Source of the DNA: Flavobacterium solisilvae
GTDB taxonomy: Bacteria; Bacteroidota; Bacteroidia; Flavobacteriales; Flavobacteriaceae
Length of the DNA: 64,000 nucleotides
NCBI RefSeq assembly: GCF_012911605.1
Contig: NZ_JAAMPT010000204.1
Coordinates: 1-64,000 of the forward strand
Direction: 5' to 3'
A program made the translations under genes and the position numbers. How positions within the stretch are numbered: position 1 is the stretch's first letter; each line of letters begins with the position of its first letter. The notes below the pieces were generated by a model that saw only the letters and a program-made list of their open reading frames with translations, was not told the DNA's origin and did no database searches. Shown here piece after piece: positions 33,095 to 42,657 of the stretch.

Positions 33095-35713
33095 ATGAAA
33101 ATCGATAAAATACAAGCGCTTCGCGGACCAAACATTTGGAGTGTTCAAAGAAAAAAATTAATCCAAATGCGATTAGATTTGGAAGAAATGGAACAATTTC
33201 CAACCAATAAAATCGAAGGTTTTCGTGAACGCATCGAAGCCATGTTTCCAACCATGATTGAGCATCGTTGCTCCGAAGGAACTCGCGGAGGTTTCTTTTC
33301 CCGCATCGAGCGTGGAACTTGGATGGGACATGTTATCGAACATATTGCACTAGAAATTCAAACCCTTGCCGGAATGGAAACTGGTTTTGGAAGAACGCGC
33401 GAAACCAAAACACCCGGAATTTATAATGTAGTTTTCAGTTATGTAGAAGAAAGCGTTGGACTTTTTGCCGCGGAAAGCGCTGTTGCCATTGCCGAAGCTT
33501 TAATTGCTGGAACAGAATATGACGTTGAAGCCGATATTCAAAAAATGCGTGAAATTCGCGAACGCGTTCGTCTTGGTCCATCAACCGGAAGTATTGTTGA
33601 CGAAGCTGTAGCTCGAGATATTCCTTGGATTAGATTAGGAACTAATTCCTTAGTACAATTGGGTTATGGCGTAAATCAAATGCGTTTTCAAGCGACAATA
33701 ACTTGTAAAACCAGTAATATCGCCGTTGACATTGCTTGTAACAAAGAAGAAACCAAACGAATGCTCGACATGGCATCCATTCCTGTTGCCAGCGGTGGAA
33801 TTTGTGTTGACGAAGAAGATTTAGAAGGTGTAATCAAAAAAATTGGTTACCCAATTGTGATTAAACCTTTGGATGGAAACCACGGAAAAGGTGCATCAAT
33901 TAACGTAAAAACTTGGGAAGATGCTGTGGAAGGATTGGCTTATGCTAAAAAATACAGCCGCAGAGTAATTGTTGAAAAATTCATCACAGGATTTGATTTC
34001 AGAGTTTTAATCATTGATAATAAATTAGTTGCTGCTGCAAAAAGAGAACCAGCTCACGTAAAAGGCGATGGAACACAAACCATTCAACAATTAATTGAAG
34101 AAACCAATCGTGATCCAAGACGTGGTTACGGACACGAAAATGTATTAACTCAAATTGATGTTGACCGTGATACTATGGATTTACTGGAAAAATTAAATTA
34201 TACGTTAGAAACTGTTCCAAATAAAGGAGAAATCGTTTACTTAAAATCAACTGCAAATTTAAGTACAGGCGGAACTTCAGTAGACGTTACCGATATGATG
34301 CATCCCGAAAATATTTTCCTTTGCGAACGTATTTCCAGAGTAATTGGATTAGACATTTGTGGTGTTGATATTATGGCGGAAAACTTAACCCAACCGTTGA
34401 AAGAAAACGGAGGTTGTATTCTTGAAGTAAACGCTGCACCAGGTTTTAGAATGCACTTAGCGCCAAGCGAAGGTTTACCAAGAAACGTTGCTGCGCCAGT
34501 AATCGATATGCTTTATCCACCGGGAAAACCAAGTAGAATTCCAATTATTGCTGTAACAGGAACTAATGGAAAAACTACTACTACTCGATTGATTGCACAT
34601 ATCGTAAAAAACAACGGTTATCGTGTTGGTTTCACTACTTCGGATGGAATTTATGTACAAAATCACATGCTGGAAAAAGGTGATACAACTGGACCAATTT
34701 CAGCTGAATATATTCTAAAAGATCCAACGGTAGAATTTGCTGTTCTAGAAACAGCTCGTGGTGGAATTCTTCGTGCCGGATTAGGTTTCAGCCGATGTGA
34801 TATTGCGGTGATTACTAATATTCAGGAAGATCATTTAGGATTATCTGATATTCATACTTTGGACGATTTAGCTCGAGTAAAAAGCGTTGTAGTTCGTAGC
34901 GTTAAAAAAGACGGTTGGGCAATTTTAAACGCCGAAGACGAACAATGTTTGAAAATAGCAAATGAATTAAGTTGCAACATTGCTTATTTTGCAATGAACG
35001 AAGACAATCCTAAAGTGAAACAATTTGCTAAGGAAGGAAAAATTGTTGCGGTTTATGAAAACGGATTTATTACCATCAAAAAAGGTGAATGGAAAATTCG
35101 TGTGGAAAGAGCAACTCACGTTCCGTTGACGCTTGGAGGAAAAGCAAAATTTATGATTGCGAATGTTTTAGCAGCAACATTAGCAGCATATCTGCAAGGT
35201 TTTAAAACCGACGACATTAGTTTATCGCTACAAACATTTATTCCGAGTGCAGCACAAACACCAGGAAGAATGAATATTTTTGATTTCAAACGTTTTAAAG
35301 TTTTAATCGATTTTGCGCATAATGCTTCTGGATATAGAGGTGTTGAAGAATATTTATCAACAGTTGAAGCAACCAAAAAAATCGGAATTATTGCTGGAGT
35401 TGGTGATCGTCGTGATGAAGATATCAAAGAATGCGCAACCATTGCAGCTAGAATGTTTGACCACATTATCATTCGCCAAGAAAAACACCTTCGTGGCAGA
35501 ACCGAAGAAGAAATCATTGGTTTAATTATGGAAGGTATCAATGATGCTAACAAAGAAGTTACCTATGAAATAATTCCAAAGGAAACCGAAGCGATAAAAC
35601 ACGCTATCAACAGTGCACAAGATGGTTCGTTTATCACGGCTTTGAGCGATGTTGTTACCAACGCCATTGGAATAGTTCAAGAATATTTAGACAAAGAAAA
35701 CGAAGAAGTTTAA
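33095..35713 (+). CDS. cphA: Cyanophycin synthetase
   Basis: 872 residues. It polymerises aspartate and arginine into cyanophycin using ATP. Order: N-terminal domain (~1-160), ATP-grasp domain (~200-480; KPLDGNHGKGASI, GCILEVNAAPGFRMHL) and a Mur-ligase-like domain with P-loop AVTGTNGKTTTTRL (near 485) and FAHNASGYRGV. All parts are intact and the length is typical. The start is the ATG giving MKIDKIQALRGPNIWS. No cyanophycinase is adjacent. A terminator follows. Confidence 0.95.
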   Translation: MKIDKIQALRGPNIWSVQRKKLIQMRLDLEEMEQFPTNKIEGFRERIEAMFPTMIEHRCSEGTRGGFFSRIERGTWMGHVIEHIALEIQTLAGMETGFGRTRETKTPGIYNVVFSYVEESVGLFAAESAVAIAEALIAGTEYDVEADIQKMREIRERVRLGPSTGSIVDEAVARDIPWIRLGTNSLVQLGYGVNQMRFQATITCKTSNIAVDIACNKEETKRMLDMASIPVASGGICVDEEDLEGVIKKIGYPIVIKPLDGNHGKGASINVKTWEDAVEGLAYAKKYSRRVIVEKFITGFDFRVLIIDNKLVAAAKREPAHVKGDGTQTIQQLIEETNRDPRRGYGHENVLTQIDVDRDTMDLLEKLNYTLETVPNKGEIVYLKSTANLSTGGTSVDVTDMMHPENIFLCERISRVIGLDICGVDIMAENLTQPLKENGGCILEVNAAPGFRMHLAPSEGLPRNVAAPVIDMLYPPGKPSRIPIIAVTGTNGKTTTTRLIAHIVKNNGYRVGFTTSDGIYVQNHMLEKGDTTGPISAEYILKDPTVEFAVLETARGGILRAGLGFSRCDIAVITNIQEDHLGLSDIHTLDDLARVKSVVVRSVKKDGWAILNAEDEQCLKIANELSCNIAYFAMNEDNPKVKQFAKEGKIVAVYENGFITIKKGEWKIRVERATHVPLTLGGKAKFMIANVLAATLAAYLQGFKTDDISLSLQTFIPSAAQTPGRMNIFDFKRFKVLIDFAHNASGYRGVEEYLSTVEATKKIGIIAGVGDRRDEDIKECATIAARMFDHIIIRQEKHLRGRTEEEIIGLIMEGINDANKEVTYEIIPKETEAIKHAINSAQDGSFITALSDVVTNAIGIVQEYLDKENEEV

Positions 35714-35736
35714 TTTATTAATTCAAAATAAGCGAT

Positions 35737-35775
35737 AAATCCCAAATTCAGTAGAGTTTGGGATTTCGTTTTTAT
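35737..35775 (+). terminator. Rho-independent terminator after cphA
   Basis: Perfect stem AAATCCCAAA (35737-35746) / TTTGGGATTT (35757-35766), then CGTTTTT. Confidence 0.82.
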
Positions 35776-35852
35776 AGAAAGGATTAACACTATTTTAGAA
35801 CTATATAATCCGTATTTTTTTATATTTACCCAAAACAAACAAAGCTCATTTT

Positions 35853-37982
35853 ATGAATAAAAAAATTGCAATACTAATAGCGTTTTTAAGTATCAACGCA
35901 TTTGGTCAACTAAAAAAAATCACGCTTGAAGAATCAGTGCTTCAACAAGGAAGAAAATTTGGAGCCGACAAACTAACCGGTTTTCAATGGATACCAAACA
36001 CCAACAAATATGTGTATTACACAGATGCTTGGACCAAAATGATGACTGCAACAACTGCCGATGCTAAAACTTCTGAATTAACAACTTTAGCTGACTTAAA
36101 CGCAGCATTAGGAACTAAACTGAAAAATTTCTTTGGTGTTCAATGGATTGATGCCAATACGATTTTAGTTACTGAAAACGGAAAATCATATAGCTATAAT
36201 TTGACATCAAAATCAGGGAAAAGTATTGTGGAATCTCCAGAAAATGGCGAAAATCAAACTTTTGATAGTGCATTCAAAAACCTTGCATTCACTGAAGGAA
36301 ACAATTTGTTTTTTATAAACGATAAGAAAGAAAAAATTGCTGTTACCAATAATTCCGATAAAAATATCGTTTCAGGACAATCGATTTCTAGAAATGAATT
36401 TGGTATTTCCGGAGGAATATTTTGGTCGCCAAAATCATCTTTTTTAGCATTTTACCAAAAAGACGAAACCGATGTTGCCGATTATCCTTTGCTTGACATA
36501 AATGAAACTCCAGGAAAATTAGTCAATATAAAATATCCAATGATTGGTCAAAAATCAGAAAAACCAAGAGTTGGTATTTATAATTTGGCATCAGGAAAAA
36601 CGGTTTTTATTGCACCAAAAAACAATGCGGATGATTATCTTACCAACTTAGCTTTCACACCTGATGAAAAATATGTGTTGATTGCCGAGTTAAATCGTGG
36701 TCAAAACGATATGAATTTGAATTTATACGAAACTGCCACAGGAAACTTTGTCAGAACACTTTTCAACGAAAAAAACTCAAAATGGGTTGAACCAGAACAT
36801 GCTGCATTTTTCCCAAATAGTAAATCGAACAACTTCGTTTGGATTTCTGAAAAAGACGGTTTTAACAATCTTTACTACTACTCTATCGACGGAAAATTAA
36901 TCAAACAATTGACTACCAATAAATTCCCAACTCGCGAAATCATCGGAGCAAATCCAGCTGGAACCGAAATTTATTTCAAAGCAACAGGCGAAAAAGGGAT
37001 CAATATGTTGGCTTACAAAGTTGACTTAAAAGGAAAACAAACTTTGATTACCAAAGACGAAGGTGTTCACAATGTAGTAATTTCAACCGATGGAAATTGG
37101 TTTTTTGACGAATATTCAAATCATTCAACACCTTCAAAATCATTGTTGTATGACAAAAATTTAAAAGCAAAAACTTTATTAGAAAGCAAAAATAAATATG
37201 AAGGTTACGAAATTGGAACTGCCGAAATCAAAACCATCAAAGCTGCCGACGGAACAACCGATTTATACACACGTTTAATCAAACCGAGCAATTTTGACGC
37301 TACTAAAAAATATCCCGTTTTGGTTTACGTTTATGGCGGACCGCATGCGCAAATGATTACCAATTCCTATTTGGATGGCGCAAATCTTTGGATGTATTGG
37401 ATGGCAGAACAAGGTTATTTGGTATTTACCGTTGACAATCGAGGTTCAGACAATCGCGGATTTGCCTTTGAAAGCGTAATCCATGGCAAACTAGGAAACA
37501 ACGAAATCGACGACCAAATGAAAGGCGTAGAATATTTAAAATCTTTGCCTTATGTTGACGGAAATCGTCTAGCGGTTTACGGTTGGAGTTACGGTGGATT
37601 TATGACAACGTCGTTAATGACGAGAAAACCTGATGCTTTTAAAGTTGGTGTTGCTGGCGGACCAGTTATCGATTGGAAATGGTATGAAATCATGTATGGC
37701 GAACGCTATATGGATACGCCAGCCGAAAACCAAAAAGGATTTGACGAAGCCAACGTAACCAATTATGCGAAAGATTTAAAAGGAAAACTACTATTAATTC
37801 ATGGAACAAACGACGATGTTGTGGTAGAACAACACAATCTAGCTTTGGTTAAAAAGTTCGTAGAAACTGGTAAACAAGTGGATTATTTCCCTTATCCAAT
37901 GCATAAACACAACGTTATTGGAAAAGATCGAGTACATCTAATCCAAAAAGTATTGAACTACGTGATTGAAAATAATAAATAA
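35853..37982 (+). CDS. Dipeptidyl peptidase IV family (S9B)
   Basis: 709 residues with a signal peptide (AILIAFLSINAFGQ), so periplasmic or outer-membrane associated. DPP-IV beta-propeller ~30-460, then the peptidase domain. The nucleophile is in YGWSYGGF (S579), the aspartate in HGTNDDVV and the histidine in MHKHNV. It removes X-Pro or similar dipeptides from peptide N-termini. The small membrane protein at 37995 follows by 12 bases. Confidence 0.93.
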   Translation: MNKKIAILIAFLSINAFGQLKKITLEESVLQQGRKFGADKLTGFQWIPNTNKYVYYTDAWTKMMTATTADAKTSELTTLADLNAALGTKLKNFFGVQWIDANTILVTENGKSYSYNLTSKSGKSIVESPENGENQTFDSAFKNLAFTEGNNLFFINDKKEKIAVTNNSDKNIVSGQSISRNEFGISGGIFWSPKSSFLAFYQKDETDVADYPLLDINETPGKLVNIKYPMIGQKSEKPRVGIYNLASGKTVFIAPKNNADDYLTNLAFTPDEKYVLIAELNRGQNDMNLNLYETATGNFVRTLFNEKNSKWVEPEHAAFFPNSKSNNFVWISEKDGFNNLYYYSIDGKLIKQLTTNKFPTREIIGANPAGTEIYFKATGEKGINMLAYKVDLKGKQTLITKDEGVHNVVISTDGNWFFDEYSNHSTPSKSLLYDKNLKAKTLLESKNKYEGYEIGTAEIKTIKAADGTTDLYTRLIKPSNFDATKKYPVLVYVYGGPHAQMITNSYLDGANLWMYWMAEQGYLVFTVDNRGSDNRGFAFESVIHGKLGNNEIDDQMKGVEYLKSLPYVDGNRLAVYGWSYGGFMTTSLMTRKPDAFKVGVAGGPVIDWKWYEIMYGERYMDTPAENQKGFDEANVTNYAKDLKGKLLLIHGTNDDVVVEQHNLALVKKFVETGKQVDYFPYPMHKHNVIGKDRVHLIQKVLNYVIENNK

Positions 37983-37994
37983 AAAGAAAAAAAA

Positions 37995-38303
37995 TTGAAA
38001 AAGTATTACAGTATAATTTCTTCAACATTAAGTATTTTTGTAATACTTTTTCTTATTTCTATAAATAAATCAATTGCATTACAATACATAAATGCTGATG
38101 GAAAGACAAAAGCTTTATTTTGGATAATTGAGTTGAGTTATTCCTTTAAATATTACTTTTTATTAGCATCTTTAGTTTCAGGTTATTTTATATTCAAAGC
38201 CTACAAAAAAAAGGAAAACAAAATTTACTTAATAATCTCTCTCATAATTCTAATTATAAGTATTCTTTCTATCCTTATAAGTTTTTGGAATGTTTTCATT
38301 TAA
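37995..38303 (+). CDS. Small membrane protein, unknown
   Basis: 102 residues with three hydrophobic segments (IISSTLSIFVILFLIS, SFKYYFLLASLVSGYFIF, LIISLIILIISILSILISF). The start is TTG at 37995; no ATG is available before the first TM. No family recognised. The C-terminus lies 5 bases from the end of the convergent gene. Confidence 0.6.
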   Translation: MKKYYSIISSTLSIFVILFLISINKSIALQYINADGKTKALFWIIELSYSFKYYFLLASLVSGYFIFKAYKKKENKIYLIISLIILIISILSILISFWNVFI

Positions 38304-38308
38304 AAAAA

Positions 38309-39574
38309 CTACGTTTTCTGCGGTTTCTTTTTTGCAGCTGGAAATAACACGTTATTCAAAATCAAGCGAAATCCTGGCGATGTTGGATGCAAGTCTAAAA
38401 CGGTTGGCTCATCGCCTACTCTGTGTTGATAATCCTCGGGATCATGACCACCAAAAAACGTAAAAAAACCTTTTCCACGTTGACCATGAATGTATCGTGC
38501 TTCTTCATTTAATTGATTTTCGCCTAAAACCAATACATTTGTTTTGACTAAACTTCTATCAAAAGCGGTAGTTTGTCCCATAAAACCTTTAACCAATTGG
38601 GTATGATTTTGGCACAACATACTTGGAATTACATCCCATTTTGCTGAAAATTCCATTAAAGTGAAATAATCTTTCTCCATTGGAATTCGGCGTTTTTCAG
38701 TTGTATCAATATCGGAGAATTCATATTTTTCTGGTCTTCTTTCTAAAATAAAATCCTTGAAAGCAAACGTTCGCGAATAATCTATTTTCGATTGATAATT
38801 AGCTTCGCTTGCATCACCATCAAACATTGGTTCACAAATATCAACACCTTCGGCAGAAAGTGCAATATCAAAACTATCCGTTGCAGAACACATGGCAAAC
38901 ATAAATCCGCCGCCAATTACAAAATCTCTAATCTTTTTGGCAACTGCCAATTTCTCTTCGGAAACTTTAGGAAAACCCAATTTTGCTGCCATAGCTTCAG
39001 AATTTTTCTTTTGTTCTATATACCAAGGTGCGTTTCTATATGCGCCAAAAAACTTTCCATATTGTCCTGTAAAATCCTCATGATGCAAATGCAACCAATC
39101 GTATAAAATCAATTGATCGGAAAGTACTTCTTCATCATAAACTGGTGTAAAAGGAATTTCGGCATAGGTCAAAACCATTGTTACTGCATCATCCCAAGGT
39201 TGTTTTCCTTTTGGAGTATAAACCGCAATCTTTGGTGCTTTTTCAAGAACAACAGTTTCCATATTTTGTGATGGCGAAGCAATTTCTTCAAAAATTTGAT
39301 TGGCTTCAGCATCAGAAATCGGTTCAAAACTTACACCTCGAATTTGACATTCTTTTCTTATTTCGGGTGCATCGGGCAAAAGAAATGAACCACCACGATA
39401 ATTCAATAGCCAACTAGCTTTATATTGTTTATCCAAAGCCCAATAAGTTATTCCATAAGCTTTCAGATGATTTTTTTGAGAAACATCATCCATGGGTAAC
39501 AAAATAAAATTTGCCTTAGCTGAAATAGCTAAAAGAAAAATAAAAACCGTTAAAAGCCTTTTAAAATCAATCAT
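38309..39574 (-). CDS. Secreted amidotransferase-like protein (often labelled asparagine synthetase B)
   Basis: About 421 residues from the ATG at 39574 (MIDFKRLL), which gives a good signal peptide (LLTVFIFLLAISAKA); a longer in-frame extension to 39688 would bury the signal. The motif RDFVIGGGFMFAMCSATDSF resembles the nucleophile elbow of class I glutamine amidotransferase-like folds, and HLHHEDFTGQ and GGHDPEDYQHR are rich in possible metal or active-site residues. Flavobacterial relatives are, as I recall, named asparagine synthetase B, but no AsnB domain (N-terminal Cys2 or ATP-pyrophosphatase loop) is visible, so that name is probably wrong. Confidence 0.7.
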   Translation of the reverse strand: MIDFKRLLTVFIFLLAISAKANFILLPMDDVSQKNHLKAYGITYWALDKQYKASWLLNYRGGSFLLPDAPEIRKECQIRGVSFEPISDAEANQIFEEIASPSQNMETVVLEKAPKIAVYTPKGKQPWDDAVTMVLTYAEIPFTPVYDEEVLSDQLILYDWLHLHHEDFTGQYGKFFGAYRNAPWYIEQKKNSEAMAAKLGFPKVSEEKLAVAKKIRDFVIGGGFMFAMCSATDSFDIALSAEGVDICEPMFDGDASEANYQSKIDYSRTFAFKDFILERRPEKYEFSDIDTTEKRRIPMEKDYFTLMEFSAKWDVIPSMLCQNHTQLVKGFMGQTTAFDRSLVKTNVLVLGENQLNEEARYIHGQRGKGFFTFFGGHDPEDYQHRVGDEPTVLDLHPTSPGFRLILNNVLFPAAKKKPQKT

Positions 39575-39737
39575 CTGTAGCATTTTGAAATTCGAAGATA
39601 CTATTTTATGTAACGTTTTACGACAAATTTTTGTTAAAAAAATAAAACTAAAAATACGTATTTCTACGTATATACAAGAAATTTTCAAACACTAATTTTG
39701 GAGGAACACAAAAGAGTTGTTATTCAGCACAAAAACT

Positions 39738-39851
39738 ATGAAAAAAAGAATGAAAAACTTGCCGTTACATAAAAAAATAGCGTTACTATCAATCGCTTTA
39801 TATTTAATAATAACACTATTATTTGCAATAGATTTTATCTTAGGAAATTGA
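39738..39851 (+). CDS. Small membrane protein (37 aa)
   Basis: Reads MKKRMKNLPLHKKIALLS and continues with one TM (IALYLIITLLFAIDFIL), ending GN. A basic N-terminus followed by one TM is typical of small inner-membrane proteins. A hairpin (GCGTGAG/CTCACGC, 39872-39901) followed by TTTT lies downstream and could end its transcript. It lies between two minus-strand genes. Confidence 0.5.
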   Translation: MKKRMKNLPLHKKIALLSIALYLIITLLFAIDFILGN

Positions 39852-39871
39852 GACTTTCCTTTAGTTAGCTT

Positions 39872-39906
39872 GCGTGAGAATAATTAAAATTGTCCTCACG
39901 CTTTTA
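39872..39906 (+). terminator. Possible terminator
   Basis: 7-bp stem GCGTGAG / CTCACGC with a 16-base loop and CTTTTAAT after it on the plus strand. Confidence 0.4.
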
Positions 39907-39927
39907 ATACTTCTAGACTAAATACTA

Positions 39928-41475
39928 TTAAAACGGCACATCGCTATCATCATCGGCTTCGGAATTTATATTACTTCCAAATGCCTCATTAGCAGAAGGT
40001 AAATTTTTGGTCATAAAAGGATTGTCATCCAAATTCATTCTGGATGGTAAATCGTCATACATGCTTCCAAATTCATCAAGATTATCAAATTTACCTAAAC
40101 TTCCTATAAATTTCAAACGAATATTCTCCAACGAACCATTTCTGTGTTTTGCGATGATGAACTCGGCTTGACCTTCGGTTGGTGAATGTTCATCATCATC
40201 CCATTCGTCAATTTTGTAATATTCTGGGCGATAAATAAACGAAACGATATCGGCATCTTGCTCAATTGCTCCCGATTCACGAAGGTCAGAAAGTAATGGT
40301 CTTTTACTTGAACCACGTGTTTCAACCGCACGAGAAAGCTGAGACAATGCAATAACTGGAACTTCGAGTTCTTTTGCTAATGCTTTTAAATTTCGGGAAA
40401 TAGTTGAAATTTCTTGTTCACGATTTCCGCCACCTTTTCCTCCACCGCCAGCTGTCATCAACTGAAGATAATCCACAATAATCATTTTGATTCCGTGTTG
40501 AGAAGACAAACGACGTGCTTTGGCTCTTAAATCAAAAATGGATAACGAAGGCGTATCGTCTATATACAAAGGTGCTTTTTCTAAATCTTTTACTTTGGTT
40601 GAAAGTTGTTCCCATTCGTGTTTTTCTAATTTTCCGGTACGAAGTTTTTCTGAAGACAAACCTGTTTCCGAAGAAATTAAACGTGTAATCAACTGAACCG
40701 AAGACATTTCCAGAGAAAACAAGGCAACTGGCGCACCAAAATCAATTGCCATATTTCGAGCCATAGAAAGGACAAACGCCGTTTTACCCATACCAGGACG
40801 AGCAGCAATAATAATCAAATCGGAAGGTTGCCAACCGGAAGTTACCTTGTCTAATTTTTCAAAACCAGTGGCAATTCCAGATAATCCTTCTTTATTGGCA
40901 ATTTCTTCAATTCTCTTTTTGGCTTGAATAACTAAACTTTGAGCCGTTTCTGAACTTCGTTTAATATTTCCCTGTGTTACTTCGTATAATTTCGATTCGG
41001 CTTTGTCTAGTAAATCAAAAACATCGGTCGATTCGTCATAAGATTCTTCAATGATTTCAGATGATATTTTTATCAAACTACGTTGAATGAATTTTTGCAG
41101 AATAATTCTGGAGTGAAACTCAATATGAGCCGACGAAGATATTTTTTGCGTAAGCTGAATTAAATAAAAATCACCTCCAGCCAATTCTAATTTTCCATTC
41201 TTTTTTAACTGAGCCGAAACGGTTAATAAGTCAATAGGTTGCGAATCTGTGAATAACTGAAAAATAGCTTCAAAAATGTGTTTATGCGCATCTTTATAAA
41301 AAGCATCTGGCTGAAGAATATCGATAACCTCATCAACTCCTTTTTTATCAATCATCATTGCACCAAGCACAGCTTCTTCAAGGTCGAGTGCTTGTGGAGG
41401 TAATTTACCTTTTTCAAGATTTATGATAGTAGTTTTGTCTACTTTAATTGGGTTGATATTTTTGAGATTTTCCAT
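39928..41475 (-). CDS. dnaB: Replicative DNA helicase DnaB
   Basis: 515 residues. N-terminal DnaB domain (PQALDLEEAVLGAMMID) and RecA-like C-terminal domain with Walker A AARPGMGKTAF (near 220), Walker B MIIVDYLQLM, and LSQLSRAVETR and LSDLRESGAIEQDAD. It unwinds DNA at the fork. The C-terminal tail is acidic (SEADDDSDVPF), as also seen in SSB-type proteins, which may be a protein-contact tail. No intein is present. Confidence 0.96.
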   Translation of the reverse strand: MENLKNINPIKVDKTTIINLEKGKLPPQALDLEEAVLGAMMIDKKGVDEVIDILQPDAFYKDAHKHIFEAIFQLFTDSQPIDLLTVSAQLKKNGKLELAGGDFYLIQLTQKISSSAHIEFHSRIILQKFIQRSLIKISSEIIEESYDESTDVFDLLDKAESKLYEVTQGNIKRSSETAQSLVIQAKKRIEEIANKEGLSGIATGFEKLDKVTSGWQPSDLIIIAARPGMGKTAFVLSMARNMAIDFGAPVALFSLEMSSVQLITRLISSETGLSSEKLRTGKLEKHEWEQLSTKVKDLEKAPLYIDDTPSLSIFDLRAKARRLSSQHGIKMIIVDYLQLMTAGGGGKGGGNREQEISTISRNLKALAKELEVPVIALSQLSRAVETRGSSKRPLLSDLRESGAIEQDADIVSFIYRPEYYKIDEWDDDEHSPTEGQAEFIIAKHRNGSLENIRLKFIGSLGKFDNLDEFGSMYDDLPSRMNLDDNPFMTKNLPSANEAFGSNINSEADDDSDVPF

Positions 41476-41562
41476 TTAGCGAAAGTAATTATTTTATAAA
41501 AAAAAATAGGATTGAGTTATTCAAAAAAGATGTTCATAAGTTTCATTTTTTTGTTGATAACC

Positions 41563-41594
41563 ATAAAAAAACCGCCTCGTTATTGGCGAGACGG
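41563..41594 (-). terminator. Rho-independent terminator after accA
   Basis: On the minus strand CCGTCTCG, loop, CGAGGCGG (one G-U pair) followed by seven T. Confidence 0.82.
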
Positions 41595-41617
41595 ATTTAA
41601 CAATATTTTATAAGATT

Positions 41618-42571
41618 TTACTCCTTGTATTCGCCCATTTTGCTGTATTTATCCATTCTTTGCGCCACTAATTCTTCTGTTGATAAATCTTTTAGTTCAT
41701 TAAAGGCTTTCATTATGTATTGCTCAACTGTTTTGAATGTTGTTGCTTTGTCATAATGTGCTCCACCAAGTGGTTCAGGAATAATATCGTCAACTAATTT
41801 TAGTTTTTTCATATCGGCAGAAGTCAATTTTAATGCTTCAGCAGCTTGTTCTTTATATTCCCAACTTTTCCAAAGAATAGATGAACACGATTCAGGAGAA
41901 ATTACAGAATACCAAGTGTTTTCCATCATTAAAACTCTATCTCCAACACCAATTCCTAATGCACCACCAGAAGCACCTTCGCCAATGATTACACAAATTA
42001 CAGGAACTTTTAAACGACACATTTCTAAAATATTTCTAGCAATGGCTTCACCTTGTCCGCGTTCTTCGGCTTCTAAACCAGGATAAGCTCCAGGAGTATC
42101 GATTAATGTTACTACAGGAATATTAAATTTTTCTGCCATTTTCATTAATCTAAGTGCTTTTCTGTAACCTTCAGGATTTGCCATACCAAAGTTACGCAAC
42201 TGACGCATTTTAGTATTAATACCTTTTTGTTGACCGATAAGCATAAATGACTGACCATCAATTTTACCTAAACCACCAACCATAGCTTTATCATCTTTGA
42301 AACTTCTATCTCCAAAAAGTTCTAAAAAAGTACCTTTGGTTAGGTTTTCAATGTGCTCTAAAGTGTATGGTCTATTAGGATGACGAGAAAGTTGAACTCG
42401 TTGCCAAGCCGTTAGGTTTTTATATATTTTTTTCTTAGTTTCTTCTAATTTTTTCTCGATTTGTTTGCAAGTAGCGGTAACATCAACGTTTGATTCTGCA
42501 CCAATGATTTGACATTTATCTAGTTGATCTTCTAATTCTTTGATTGGAAGTTCAAAATCTAAGTATTCCAT
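41618..42571 (-). CDS. accA: Acetyl-CoA carboxylase carboxyltransferase subunit alpha
   Basis: 317 residues, normal length. Transfers the carboxyl group from biotin to acetyl-CoA as the AccA part of the AccAD heterodimer. Motifs: [15 protein letters not shown] N-terminus ([13 protein letters not shown]), [29 protein letters not shown] and [16 protein letters not shown]. It is the last gene of the tgt-lptG/F-eamA-accA cluster and is followed by a terminator. Confidence 0.96.
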   Translation of the reverse strand: MEYLDFELPIKELEDQLDKCQIIGAESNVDVTATCKQIEKKLEETKKKIYKNLTAWQRVQLSRHPNRPYTLEHIENLTKGTFLELFGDRSFKDDKAMVGGLGKIDGQSFMLIGQQKGINTKMRQLRNFGMANPEGYRKALRLMKMAEKFNIPVVTLIDTPGAYPGLEAEERGQGEAIARNILEMCRLKVPVICVIIGEGASGGALGIGVGDRVLMMENTWYSVISPESCSSILWKSWEYKEQAAEALKLTSADMKKLKLVDDIIPEPLGGAHYDKATTFKTVEQYIMKAFNELKDLSTEELVAQRMDKYSKMGEYKE

Positions 42572-42657
42572 AAGTTGTAGTTTTGTTTAACCGAACAGCA
42601 AATATAAAATATTCTATTGTGATACAAGTAAATTTTGACAGATTAGTTGAAAAAAAA

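Noticed and set aside
38792..39106. Plus-strand frame inside the amidotransferase-like gene
   Set aside because: No family features, overlaps a clearly coding minus-strand gene in full.
39575..39688. N-terminal extension of the amidotransferase-like protein to 39688
   Set aside because: It would place 38 residues before a clear signal peptide; the start at 39574 is better.
39697..39706. GGAGG sequence as a ribosome binding site for the 37-residue protein
   Set aside because: It is more than 30 bases before the ATG, and such sites are rarely used in Bacteroidota.
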